Shown: piece by piece, positions 32,087 to 40,903 of the stretch
Numbering within the stretch: position 1 is the first letter of the stretch
How the letters are laid out: each line of letters begins with the position of its first letter
Assembly (NCBI GenBank): GCA_029265255.1
Contig: JAJUJQ010000002.1
Coordinates: 1 to 64,000, forward strand
Length of the DNA: 64,000 bases
Source: Spirochaetota bacterium
GTDB taxonomy: Bacteria; Spirochaetota; Spirochaetia; Treponematales; Rectinemataceae
Reading direction: 5' to 3'
Made by a program: the position numbers and the translations under genes
The notes under the pieces: generated by a model
What the model was told of the DNA's origin: nothing
What the model saw: the letters and a program-made list of their open reading frames with translations, nothing else
Database searches by the model: none

Positions 32087-33564
32087 GCCACAGAGAAGAA
32101 GGCATGATGGATATCGCAGAACTTGAACTCGCCCGCGTGCGCGCTATGGGGACCCTTACTCCCAAAATGCGCTTGCAGATCCCTGCGCAGGATATGCCGT
32201 GCCAGGACGCGGCAGCGCGACGCGGAAACATGCAGGAAGTTGCGCTTGGCTATTCGCCCGCGCAGGCGATGCTCGAGGCGGAACGCTGTCTCCAATGCAA
32301 AAATGCGCCATGCGTTTCCGGATGCCCTGTGCGCATTGATATTCCAGGGTTCATCCAGAAAATCAAGGACGCGGATTTTCTGGCGGCCGCTCGAATAATC
32401 AAGCAGACCAATTTGTTGCCATCAATTTGCGGCCGTGTCTGTCCGCAGGAAAAACAGTGCCAGCTGCCCTGTACTGTCGGCAAAGCGTTGGGCAGTGTCG
32501 AGAAGGCTGTGCAGATCGGGAGGCTGGAGCGTTTTGTCGCCGATTACGAGCGCGCGCAAGGGGCGGTAGACGTGCCGCATGTCGGATCGCCTACCGGTCA
32601 CAGAGTCGCGGTTGTGGGCGCGGGTCCTGCTGGTCTCACCTGCGCGGTTGATGTGCGCCGCGAAGGCCACGAGGTGACGATTTTTGAAGCGTTTCACAAG
32701 CCGGGCGGTGTCATGGTATACGGGATTCCGGAATTCCGGCTTCCAAAAGCCCTGGTGGCCGCCGAGGCGCGTGTACTCGAATCCATGGGAGTCGATTTTG
32801 AGCTGAATTTCCTCGTTGGACGGACCCGCCCTCTGCTGTCCCTCATCAAAGAAGATGGTTATGATGCGGTGTTCATCGGTACCGGCGCGGGATTGCCGAA
32901 GTTCATGGATATTCCCGGTGAGAACCTGGTTGGCGTGTTCAGTGCCAACGAATATCTAACTCGAGCCAATCTCATGAAGGCCTACGAGCGGGGCAAGGCT
33001 GGGACCCCCATATTCCCGTCGCGACGGGTGGCCGTGCTTGGTGGCGGCAATGTGGCCATGGATGCCGCGCGCATGGCTCTTAGGCTTGGAGCAGAAGAGG
33101 TTCGTGTACTCTACAGGCGTACGCTGGAAGAAATGCCCGCTCGAGCCGAGGAAGTCGCTCACGCTATGGAAGAAGGCATTATCTTTGATTTCCTTAAAAG
33201 CCCAACCCGCGTGCTGGGGGATGATAGAGGCAGGGTAGCTGCTCTCGAAGTGCTGTCCTACGAGCTCGGCGAACCGGACGAATCAGGACGGCGCCGGCCG
33301 GTGCCCATTCGCGGCAGCGAGGTCATCATTCCCTTTGATACGGTCATCGTTGCGATCGGCAACGAGTCGAACCCTCTCATTTCACGTACCACACCAGAAC
33401 TGAAGGTAGACCGGCATGGCCACATCATTGTCGATGAGAAGCAGAAAACAAGCCTGGAGCGTGTCTATGCGGGAGGCGACATCGTACTTGGAGCCGCGAC
33501 GGTGATTCTAGCGATGGGCGAGGGGCGCCGCGCCGCTGCCGCGATCAACGAGATTTTGCAGTAG
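32083..33564 (+). CDS. NADP-dependent flavoprotein subunit NfnB-like (GltD family)
   Basis: The 493-aa protein overlaps the NfnA-like stop by 4 nt (ATGA). The N-terminal half has Cys clusters for two [4Fe-4S] centres (CLQCKNAPCVSGCP and CGRVCPQEKQCQLPC). The rest has FAD- and NADPH-binding glycine motifs (VAVVGAGPAGLTCAVD, RRVAVLGGGNVAMDAARMALRLG) and the final YAGGDIVLGAATVILAMGEGRRAA. It is homologous to the small subunit of glutamate synthase, but no large subunit is nearby and the pairing with NfnA argues for the bifurcating transhydrogenase. It would link ferredoxin reduced by NifJ to NADPH. Confidence 0.88.
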   Translation: MSHREEGMMDIAELELARVRAMGTLTPKMRLQIPAQDMPCQDAAARRGNMQEVALGYSPAQAMLEAERCLQCKNAPCVSGCPVRIDIPGFIQKIKDADFLAAARIIKQTNLLPSICGRVCPQEKQCQLPCTVGKALGSVEKAVQIGRLERFVADYERAQGAVDVPHVGSPTGHRVAVVGAGPAGLTCAVDVRREGHEVTIFEAFHKPGGVMVYGIPEFRLPKALVAAEARVLESMGVDFELNFLVGRTRPLLSLIKEDGYDAVFIGTGAGLPKFMDIPGENLVGVFSANEYLTRANLMKAYERGKAGTPIFPSRRVAVLGGGNVAMDAARMALRLGAEEVRVLYRRTLEEMPARAEEVAHAMEEGIIFDFLKSPTRVLGDDRGRVAALEVLSYELGEPDESGRRRPVPIRGSEVIIPFDTVIVAIGNESNPLISRTTPELKVDRHGHIIVDEKQKTSLERVYAGGDIVLGAATVILAMGEGRRAAAAINEILQ

Positions 33565-33584
33565 AAGAGAGGAACCTACCGGGA

Positions 33585-34298
33585 ATGAGGGGTATACCGA
33601 GATCCGGGATGTCGGTACCCGGCCTGCTGTTCGTCCGCGTGCTGCCCGCGATATTTCTGTGCGGCATGGTGATGGCGGCATGGGCGGCGGACAGCTATGA
33701 AGCGGCACTTTCCCTGTTCTGGGAAGGACGAAGGCTCGAGATGGCAGAGACCCGTCAGACCGACAGTCAGAACGCGTTTATGCGTTCGCTGGCGATGACG
33801 GAACGCCTGCTCGCCACCGATAGCGCGAATCCAGAACTTCAGACACTTAAGACATGGAACCTATTCAGACTTCGGCGTTTTGTCGATACTGTCGTCTACG
33901 CGCAATCGGTCCTCAATTCGCGCCAGGACTGGCGGATTCTCGAGACCATGGCCGAAGCGCTCTATTTTCTCGGGAAAAATGAGGAAGCGCTGACTGCCTT
34001 TTCGCGCTATTTCGTGCAGGCGCCGGAAAACGATGACCGGCGTTCCAGCGCGTATTACTATGTGGGCGAAATCTATTTGCGGCTTAAGAAATACGAACAT
34101 GCCGACATCGCGCTTTCCACAGCGGTCGCGCTCGAACGGAACATGTATTACTGGTGGTACCGTCTGGGGGTGGTCAAGGAGCTGCTCGGGCAATACCGGC
34201 GCGCGTATGAGGCCTATTCGCAAGCCCTCGAATTGAGGTCCGGATTTGTTCCAGCGAAGGATGCGCGGGAGCGTGTGAAGGCGAAATCGTCGCTGTGA
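33585..34298 (+). CDS. Exported TPR-repeat protein
   Basis: The 237-aa protein begins with a signal-peptide-like segment (residues about 15-35, LPAIFLCGMVMAAWAADS). Helical tetratricopeptide units follow through the C-terminus, such as RILETMAEALYFLGKNEEALTAFSRYFVQAP, SAYYYVGEIYLRLKKYEHADIALSTAVAL and WYRLGVVKELLGQYRRAYEAYSQALEL. It is probably a periplasmic or outer-envelope scaffold. It lies 20 bases behind nfnB and may share the transcript. Confidence 0.8.
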   Translation: MRGIPRSGMSVPGLLFVRVLPAIFLCGMVMAAWAADSYEAALSLFWEGRRLEMAETRQTDSQNAFMRSLAMTERLLATDSANPELQTLKTWNLFRLRRFVDTVVYAQSVLNSRQDWRILETMAEALYFLGKNEEALTAFSRYFVQAPENDDRRSSAYYYVGEIYLRLKKYEHADIALSTAVALERNMYYWWYRLGVVKELLGQYRRAYEAYSQALELRSGFVPAKDARERVKAKSSL

Positions 34299-34323
34299 AT
34301 TACAGCCGGCAAGGACATGCTGA

Positions 34324-35709
34324 ATGAGCATATCGGAAGGTACCATTAGAAGGCTCACATCTATCATAGAAGAGCGAGCAGGAAACTATGATCGCCTTGC
34401 GCTTGATATCTGGGAGCATCCAGAGCCGTCGCACCAGGAAGCTCGATCCTCAGCCCGCTATAGAGACTGGCTGGCGGCGGGGGGATTCAGGGTCGTGGAA
34501 TTCCCCGAAATGCCCTATTCCTTTTGTGCCGAATGGGGGCCGGAAGGCGAGGGGCCGGTAATTGCCTTCATGGGTGAGTATGACGCGCTGCCTGGCATGT
34601 CCCAGGCCTGTACCACAGTACGCCAGCCTCTTGTGCCTGGCGGCGCGGGGCATGCGTGCGGGCACAATCTGCTTGGCATGGGAGCGCTCGCGGCTGCAGA
34701 AGGGCTTGCCGCGCTGTGTGAATCCGAAGGAACGCGTGCCCGTATCCGGTTCTATGGCTGCCCGGCGGAGGAATCACTGGGGAGGATCCCCCTGGTAAAA
34801 GCCGGTCGCTTCCAAGATGTGTCGGCTGCACTTACCTGGCATCCCGCCGATGTCAACACAGTGCATCGCTATACCACAAGCGCCAATCTCTCCCTCGTGG
34901 TGAGTTTCAAGGGCAGAGCCAGCCACGCGGGCATGGCGCCGCATGCCGGGCGCTCGGCGCTCGATGCGGTCCAGCTCTTCAATCTCGCCATCGAATTCAT
35001 GAGAGAGCACGCGGCTCCTGGGACGCTGTTCCACTATGTGATCACGGATGGCGGCGACAGGCCGAATATCGTGCCGGAACATGCGGCGGTACATCTTTAT
35101 GTTCGCGCGCCGATCGCGGCCGATGTCCGCAGAGCCATGAAGCGTGTGAGAAACGCCATCAGGGGAGCCTGTCTCATGACGGAAACCACGGCGGATATCA
35201 CGATCAAGGCAGGTAAGTGTGACTTCATCCCCAACCCCGCCGTCCAGGAAGCGATATGTGAAGCGATGCGCGCCTTGCCTCTCCCCACGCCAACCGCAGA
35301 GGAGCGGGCCTTTGCCGTCGCGCTGCAGAAGACTGTCGCTCCCGCGGATCGAACCGCGACGCTGGCTCCCATCGGCGCTCCGCTGTCGCTATTGAAAAAT
35401 CCGCTCCATCTCGAAGTGGGTGATTTTGGTGAAGGCAGGCGTATCGGGGGGTCGCTCGATACGGGAGATGTGTCGTATATCGTGCCGACAGGGCAGTTGA
35501 ATGCCGCGACATGGCCACTGGGAGTAGGCGCTCATACCTGGCAATCGTGCGCAGCGTCGGGATCCTCCTGGGCAATGAAGGCGGCGCGATATGCCGGCAT
35601 GAGCCTTGCCCTTGCCGGTTACCTGCTGGCAACAGAACCTGCGCGCCTTGTGGCCGCCCGGGCCGCGCATCGTGCGGTGCCGCCGTACAGGTCAACCATG
35701 GATTTGTGA
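34324..35709 (+). CDS. M20-family amidohydrolase, AbgB-like
   Basis: The 461-aa enzyme of the M20 dipeptidase/aminoacylase family has VIAFMGEYDALPGM and GHACGHNLLGMGALAAA (metal His/Asp), GCPAEESLGRIPLVKAG (catalytic Glu), the dimerisation domain with RASHAGMAPHAGRSALDAVQL and a C-terminal GDVSYIVPT. Sequence details resemble p-aminobenzoyl-glutamate hydrolase subunit B, but the substrate is not proven. It is convergent with the nucleoside transporter operon, and a second M20 enzyme lies on the other side of that operon. Confidence 0.85.
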   Translation: MSISEGTIRRLTSIIEERAGNYDRLALDIWEHPEPSHQEARSSARYRDWLAAGGFRVVEFPEMPYSFCAEWGPEGEGPVIAFMGEYDALPGMSQACTTVRQPLVPGGAGHACGHNLLGMGALAAAEGLAALCESEGTRARIRFYGCPAEESLGRIPLVKAGRFQDVSAALTWHPADVNTVHRYTTSANLSLVVSFKGRASHAGMAPHAGRSALDAVQLFNLAIEFMREHAAPGTLFHYVITDGGDRPNIVPEHAAVHLYVRAPIAADVRRAMKRVRNAIRGACLMTETTADITIKAGKCDFIPNPAVQEAICEAMRALPLPTPTAEERAFAVALQKTVAPADRTATLAPIGAPLSLLKNPLHLEVGDFGEGRRIGGSLDTGDVSYIVPTGQLNAATWPLGVGAHTWQSCAASGSSWAMKAARYAGMSLALAGYLLATEPARLVAARAAHRAVPPYRSTMDL

Positions 35710-35805
35710 GCTGGATGCTGCCCCGGGGCGAGCATTTTGGAATCCGGCTCTATCGAAGCAATCTGAAAATGTGAGTCAACCACCATCCCATGCCCGGACC
35801 AATAC

Positions 35806-37134
35806 TCAGGATCCAGTGGTCTGGAGCGCGGCTATCATCTCGCGCGACGCGTGCGCGTGCACCAGGAGGCGTGCCTTCAGGTCGTCTTCTGCCGCGAATG
35901 TCAGATGACGATCCTGGACCACAAATCTGCCCGCGATAAGCACATGGCGGACATTGTGCGCCTGCAGTGCATACACCGCAGTCGCATACCAGTCGTGCAC
36001 CGGGAGGCAGTTGAAGTCGTTGATCTCGACAATCTGGATATCGGCTTGTTTTCCCACTTCCAGCGAACCGATGGTATCCTCAAGCCCCAGTACCCGGGCG
36101 CCACCCTGTGTCGCGGTCCACAGCGCCTCGCGCGCCGATATGATATCCCGCCTGTGTTCTCTGGTCTTCTGCAGCTTGGGATAGAGTGAGACAACGGTTT
36201 GCATGTCCATGGTGTTGCCGGAAAGCGGGCCATCTGTTCCCACTCCGACCGCGGCGCCGGCATTCGCGAGCCGCCAGGCCGGACAGATTGGCCGGCCAGA
36301 TTTCGCGTTCGAGACGGGGCAGTGGGCTACCTTCACCCCACGCTTCGCCGCGAGTTCGATATCGGCGTCATCGAGGAAGAGCATGTGGGCAGCGATGAGC
36401 CGTGGAGACAGGATGCCTGTCCGGTCCAGGTAGCGGAGTACCGAGCCATGTTCCGGAGCAAAGCGGGCCTGCTCAAAATCCATCTCCGCGACATGCATCA
36501 TGACCGGTATGTCATGGAGCTCGGCGAGGGAGGCAATCCGCACAAGATGAGTCTCATCGACGGTATAGGGAGCATGAGGCGCAATACAGACTCTGACCAG
36601 AGGATGCCCTTGCCAGGTTTTCACAAGCCGGATGGCGCGGTCGATTCCTTCGTAGGGAGCACCGCAGTCCGGGGCCGGGAAATCGACCACTGTTTCGCCC
36701 ACCAGCGCGCGCATACCCGCGTCGGCTGCGGCGCGAGCGACTTCTTCTTCATAGTAGTACATGTCCGCGAAACAGGTCGTGCCGCTGCGCACCATTTCAG
36801 CAATTGTAAAGAGCGATGCGTCGTACACGAGGTCCGAGCGCACCATTGCCTTTTCGAGCGGAAAGATGAACCTGGTGAGCCTGTCGGGCATGTCTTCTGC
36901 AGCGCCTCGGAAGGGGCTCATGGCGATGTGGGTATGGGTGTTCACATATCCAGGCATGACAAGACACTGAGACGCATGCAGGACTTCGGCCGCGCGCAGC
37001 GCGGGAGGAGCGGGCAGCGGGCTGACATCGATAATCCTGCCATCCTTGATGGCAAGGTAGCCAGGATCAAAGACACGCCACTGTGCGTCAAGTGTCAGGA
37101 TGGTTCCGCCTTCGATCAGCAGATCATATTCCAT
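35806..37134 (-). CDS. Metal-dependent amidohydrolase/deaminase (TRZ/ATZ, SAH/MTA deaminase-like)
   Basis: The 442-aa protein is a TIM-barrel deaminase. It has the metal motif in MPGYVNTHTHIAM, a third His in IAPHAPYTVDE, HVAEMDFEQARF, AHCPVSNAKSG and the catalytic Asp in GTDGPLSGN. The family acts on S-adenosylhomocysteine, methylthioadenosine, guanine or related ring amines. It starts at ATG 37134, 11 nt inside the end of the upstream permease gene, with AAGGA upstream, so it is the last gene of the nucleoside ABC operon. A role in deaminating imported purines or nucleosides is therefore likely but inferred. Confidence 0.87.
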   Translation of the reverse strand: MEYDLLIEGGTILTLDAQWRVFDPGYLAIKDGRIIDVSPLPAPPALRAAEVLHASQCLVMPGYVNTHTHIAMSPFRGAAEDMPDRLTRFIFPLEKAMVRSDLVYDASLFTIAEMVRSGTTCFADMYYYEEEVARAAADAGMRALVGETVVDFPAPDCGAPYEGIDRAIRLVKTWQGHPLVRVCIAPHAPYTVDETHLVRIASLAELHDIPVMMHVAEMDFEQARFAPEHGSVLRYLDRTGILSPRLIAAHMLFLDDADIELAAKRGVKVAHCPVSNAKSGRPICPAWRLANAGAAVGVGTDGPLSGNTMDMQTVVSLYPKLQKTREHRRDIISAREALWTATQGGARVLGLEDTIGSLEVGKQADIQIVEINDFNCLPVHDWYATAVYALQAHNVRHVLIAGRFVVQDRHLTFAAEDDLKARLLVHAHASREMIAALQTTGS

Positions 37135-38146
37135 GAGTCGATCCTTGTGCTTCTCTCCCTGGGGTGCGGGGTTGGGTGCTTCCCGCGCCACCCCCTCCTG
37201 ATCCGCCTTTCGAGAAAAGGCGCCGCTTGCGCTCTGCTTCGCGCTGATCACGTATGAAGGTGACCACTACAAATCCGAGTATGGTTACCGCGTAGGGCAG
37301 CGCCTGTATGAGCTCGGGCGGCATGCCTACATTCTGCAGGAAGGTTGCCATGGCATCCATGAGGCCAAACAGCATTGCCGCAAAAATAGAGCCGACAGCA
37401 GTTCCGCCCGCTACAACCTGTGCGGCATTTGCCACATAGCCGCGGCCGGCCGCGATACCTGAGGTGAAGTTCGAGGTATATCCCATCGAAAGAAAGCAGC
37501 CTGCAAACCCAGCCAGGATTCCCGAGACAATCAGGGCAAAGAATTTGATGCGTATCGGATCAATGCCTGCCGCACGCGCTGCTTCGATGTTTTCTCCCGT
37601 AGCGCGGATACGGCGGCCTATGGTGAATCGGCGCAATACCAGATCGATGACCACCACAGCAAGGGCGGAGATATACACGATGATATTCTGTCCAGACACC
37701 ACTTTCCCTATCCAGGGGATATCCTTGACAAAAGGAATCGTGAGGGAGGGCAGCACCTTGCTGGGCAGCGAAGAGGAGATGCCCTTGTCGCCGGTAAGGG
37801 AGAAGAGGACGAATACCGTGCCGCCTGTTGCCACCAGGTTGAGGGCAACACCGCAGAGCACCGCGTTCGCGTCCAGTTTGAGCGCAAAGAATCCGAGCAC
37901 CAGCGCGACCAGCACCGAAGCCCCGATGCCCGCGGCCAGACCGATCCAGGCATTACCCGTCGCCGCGCTTGCGATGACGCCTGTCAGGGCCGCCCAGAGC
38001 ATGGAGCCTTCCAACGCCATGTTCTTGATGCCTGCCTGTTCAGTAATGACCGCTCCCAGGGTTACCAGCAGAATTGGCGCGGTGGAACGGAGTACGATGA
38101 ACCAGTAGTTCGCGGAAGTGAGGACGCCTGCGATGAAATCGATCAT
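37124..38146 (-). CDS. Nucleoside ABC transporter permease 2 (BMP-type system)
   Basis: The 340-aa membrane protein of the branched-chain/ribose permease type has IKNMALEGSMLWAALTGVIAS, LGFFALKLDANAVLCGVALNLVATG and RIRATGENIEAARAAGIDPIRIKFFALIVSGILAGFAG, the motif that contacts the ATPase. It is the partner of the permease just upstream (4-nt overlap). The C-terminal tail is Gly/Pro-rich and overlaps the amidohydrolase start. Confidence 0.9.
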   Translation of the reverse strand: MIDFIAGVLTSANYWFIVLRSTAPILLVTLGAVITEQAGIKNMALEGSMLWAALTGVIASAATGNAWIGLAAGIGASVLVALVLGFFALKLDANAVLCGVALNLVATGGTVFVLFSLTGDKGISSSLPSKVLPSLTIPFVKDIPWIGKVVSGQNIIVYISALAVVVIDLVLRRFTIGRRIRATGENIEAARAAGIDPIRIKFFALIVSGILAGFAGCFLSMGYTSNFTSGIAAGRGYVANAAQVVAGGTAVGSIFAAMLFGLMDAMATFLQNVGMPPELIQALPYAVTILGFVVVTFIRDQREAERKRRLFSKGGSGGGGAGSTQPRTPGREAQGSTHGI

Positions 38147-39246
38147 CGGGAACCTCCTTTCGCTTCCGAAGCGCCTGTCCTGCTGAGCACCTGCCGTTTC
38201 AGCCGTCGTTCCTTGAAGTAATTGACGATTCGGTCTGACGCAAGAATGAGTATGATGAGCCCCTGCAGCAGCGTGATGAACTCGAATGCCACATCACCGC
38301 GCCGCGACATGAAATCAGCTCCTACACGGAGATAGGCAAAGAACAATGCGGAAATCGGGACGAATTTGGGATTCTTGCGTGCCAGCATCGCGACGATCAC
38401 TCCATCCCACGCATAGGAAGGATTCATTTGCCAGATGAATGCCCGGTAGAGGCCGGCCATTTCGACTGCCCCTCCCACGCCGCCCAGAAAACCGGAAATG
38501 AAATGCGCGTAGAGAATGATGCTGGTCACCGGCAACCCCGCATAGTAGGCGAATTTCTGGTTGGCGCCAGTCAGGCGGATTTCGTACCCCCAGCGCGTGC
38601 GGAACAGAAAGATCGATACCAGCACCACAAAAACAGCTGCGATGATGAACCCCGCATGGAGCTGGGTATTTTCGATCAGGCGGGGGAGGCGGAAACTCGC
38701 CTTGAACGGCACAGACGAAAGAATTGTCTGGCTCCGGTCCCGCAGAAAGTACAGGATGATGAAGCTGCCGAAGAAATAGAAGACATAATTCAGCATCAGC
38801 GAGGAAACAAGCTCGTTAGCGCGCCATTTGATTCTGAGAATCGCCGGCAGAAGCCCTATGAGTCCTCCAACCAGCCCCGCGGCAAGCATGGCCACGGCAG
38901 GGTGAATACCTGGAGGCAGGGGCAGCTGGGTGCCGATAGCTGTCGCCACGACCGCGCCGGTGTAGAAGCTTGCATCCACGATCATGCTCATGTAGCGCAG
39001 TTGATAGATGATGCACAGCGCCTGTCCGGTAAAGGTGATCGGCACCATGACAATTAATAAGTAGTAGAAATTGTAGGATCTTAAAAATGGCGCCAGCAGA
39101 AAATTCCGTGTTGACTGGATCGGATTTTTACTCACGATGAAAATAAGCACGATACCCGCCAGCAGCGAGAACAACCCTGCGAACACCGTCACGAGGACAG
39201 GCGCGAGTGAATCTCTGTCGGTAAAAAATCGCTTAATCGTGTTCAT
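38143..39246 (-). CDS. Nucleoside ABC transporter permease 1 (BMP-type system)
   Basis: The 367-aa protein has about nine membrane segments. It carries IKWRANELVSSLMLNYV, and the coupling motif RLTGANQKFAYYAGLPVTSIILYAHFISGFLGGVGGAVEMAG is intact. It is larger than permease 2, as usual for these pairs. It overlaps the ATPase gene by 14 nt and the second permease by 4 nt. Confidence 0.9.
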   Translation of the reverse strand: MNTIKRFFTDRDSLAPVLVTVFAGLFSLLAGIVLIFIVSKNPIQSTRNFLLAPFLRSYNFYYLLIVMVPITFTGQALCIIYQLRYMSMIVDASFYTGAVVATAIGTQLPLPPGIHPAVAMLAAGLVGGLIGLLPAILRIKWRANELVSSLMLNYVFYFFGSFIILYFLRDRSQTILSSVPFKASFRLPRLIENTQLHAGFIIAAVFVVLVSIFLFRTRWGYEIRLTGANQKFAYYAGLPVTSIILYAHFISGFLGGVGGAVEMAGLYRAFIWQMNPSYAWDGVIVAMLARKNPKFVPISALFFAYLRVGADFMSRRGDVAFEFITLLQGLIILILASDRIVNYFKERRLKRQVLSRTGASEAKGGSR

Positions 39247-40831
39247 GGAGCACCTTCCTCAATTCGTCCTCGCTCTGGCGCCTGATGCCGAGCATATACA
39301 GGCCCAGTTCCTTGTCGGTTACCACCGATGCATCGGGGAAATAGGCTACGATCTCTCCTTCATGCATGACGATGAGCGAGTCGGAGAGAGCCATGACTTC
39401 CTGGAGGTCCGAGGAAACGAGCAGGATGGCCTTGCCTGCACTCCTCATGTCCATGATGCGCGCGTGGATATATTCGATCGCGCCAATATCCACCCCGCGT
39501 GTCGGCTGCGCGATGACAAGGATGGATGCCTCCGCGGTAAACTCGCGGGCAACAACGACTTTCTGCATGTTGCCGCCCGAGAGGCTGGCCACCGGCTGGT
39601 TGGGCGAATTGCAGCGAATGTCATAGTCTTTCACCAGACGCGCAGCCTCCGCGGCCATGGCAGGCATGTTGAGAAAGCCCGTGGGCGCGCAGAACTGCGC
39701 TCTCCAGTAGCGGTCGGCAAGGACATTCTGGCTGATGGTCGCCGGCAACGCGGTGCCGACAGTGATCCGGTCTTCCGCGATGTGCGCAATACCGCAACGC
39801 CGGATAAAGCCTGGCGAGCGGCCGGTGATCTCCTTGCCGTTCGCCATGATACTCCCCGAAAGTGGTTTTTCAGTTCCCGTAATGATTTCCACCAACTCGG
39901 TCTGGCCATTGCCGTCGACACCCACCACACCAAGAATCTCGTTGTGGCGAAGGGTAAAGGAGACATGCTTCAACTTCGGTATTCCGAAGTCGTCCACGAA
40001 GGATATGTCGCGGACAACCAGCGCGGGGCTCTTCGCCTGGAGCGGCGGCCGGCTTATCTCGAACTGCACCTCGCGACCGACCATTTCGTTGGAGATCTGA
40101 TGCATATCCACCTCTGCAACCTGGTGGGTCGCAATCAGCCTGCCGTCGCGCATGACGGTTACCCTGTCGCAGAGATTGAAGATTTCCTTCAGCTTGTGGC
40201 TGATGAAGATGATCGTTTTTCCTCGCTCTCGCAGGGTCTTGAGCTCAACAAACAATTCTTCGGTTTCCTGTGGCGTCAAAACTGCAGTGGGTTCGTCGAG
40301 AATGAGTATGCGTGCGCCACGGTAGAGCGCCTTGAGGATTTCCAGCTTCTGGCGCATGGAGACCGAGAGATCGGCAACACGGGCGCGGGCGTAGACAGGC
40401 AGGTTGTAGCGAGCCGAGAGTTCCTCGGTGATGCGCACCGCTTCCTGCATGTCAAAGGTCCTGCTGCGCGTTCGTTTCGGTTCCTTGCCGAGCACGAGAT
40501 TTTCGGCAGCACTGAGTGACGGCACGAGCATGAAGTGCTGGTGCACCATGCCGATACCGGCCTTGATCGCTTCGAATTCGGAGGCGATGGTGACAGGTTT
40601 TTCGTCAATGAGGATGCGGCCGGCGGAAGGCTGCTCTTCGCCGTACAGCATCTTCATCAGGGTTGTTTTGCCGGCCCCGTTCTCGCCCACAAGGCCATGG
40701 ATTTCGCCCTCGGCAACCTGGAAGTCGATCGATTTGTTGGCGAAGGTGCCATTTGGATAGATCTTCGAAAGTTTTTCCGTCCGGATCAGATAGTTCACGA
40801 TTCGCTCCGGCCTTAATGCAGAATTGCTCAT
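39233..40831 (-). CDS. Nucleoside ABC transporter ATPase (duplicated ABC domain)
   Basis: The 532-aa protein has two ABC domains. The first has Walker A GENGAGKTTL (about residues 50-60), the signature LSVSMRQKLEI (instead of LSGGQ) and Walker B ILILDEPTAVL. The second has a degenerate Walker A (GVDGNGQTEL), the signature LSGGNMQKV and Walker B-like LVIAQPTRGVD. This is standard for sugar/nucleoside-type ATPases. It is encoded behind a stem-loop that separates it from the binding-protein gene. Confidence 0.93.
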   Translation of the reverse strand: MSNSALRPERIVNYLIRTEKLSKIYPNGTFANKSIDFQVAEGEIHGLVGENGAGKTTLMKMLYGEEQPSAGRILIDEKPVTIASEFEAIKAGIGMVHQHFMLVPSLSAAENLVLGKEPKRTRSRTFDMQEAVRITEELSARYNLPVYARARVADLSVSMRQKLEILKALYRGARILILDEPTAVLTPQETEELFVELKTLRERGKTIIFISHKLKEIFNLCDRVTVMRDGRLIATHQVAEVDMHQISNEMVGREVQFEISRPPLQAKSPALVVRDISFVDDFGIPKLKHVSFTLRHNEILGVVGVDGNGQTELVEIITGTEKPLSGSIMANGKEITGRSPGFIRRCGIAHIAEDRITVGTALPATISQNVLADRYWRAQFCAPTGFLNMPAMAAEAARLVKDYDIRCNSPNQPVASLSGGNMQKVVVAREFTAEASILVIAQPTRGVDIGAIEYIHARIMDMRSAGKAILLVSSDLQEVMALSDSLIVMHEGEIVAYFPDASVVTDKELGLYMLGIRRQSEDELRKVLHEHD

Positions 40832-40839
40832 GAACCTGC

Positions 40840-40877
40840 AAAAACGGCTGCCGCAGGACCTGCAGTCCGGGCAGCCG
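40840..40877 (-). terminator. Partial terminator between binding-protein and ATPase genes
   Basis: CGGCTGCC (40845-40852) pairs with GGCAGCCG (40870-40877), with an inner GGAC/GTCC stem. On the minus strand TTTTT follows. Because the rest of the operon lies downstream, it probably lets only part of the transcripts through, keeping the binding protein in excess. Confidence 0.75.
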
Positions 40878-40903
40878 CCATGCGGTACACCACAAAGAGA
40901 GAA

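Noticed and set aside
36199..37257. Plus-strand open frame of 352 codons
   Set aside because: It is antisense to the amidohydrolase, whose metal-binding residues are all present.
39137..40519. Plus-strand open frame of 460 codons
   Set aside because: It lies opposite the ABC ATPase gene, whose domains are unambiguous. Long antisense frames are expected in GC-rich coding DNA with this codon use.
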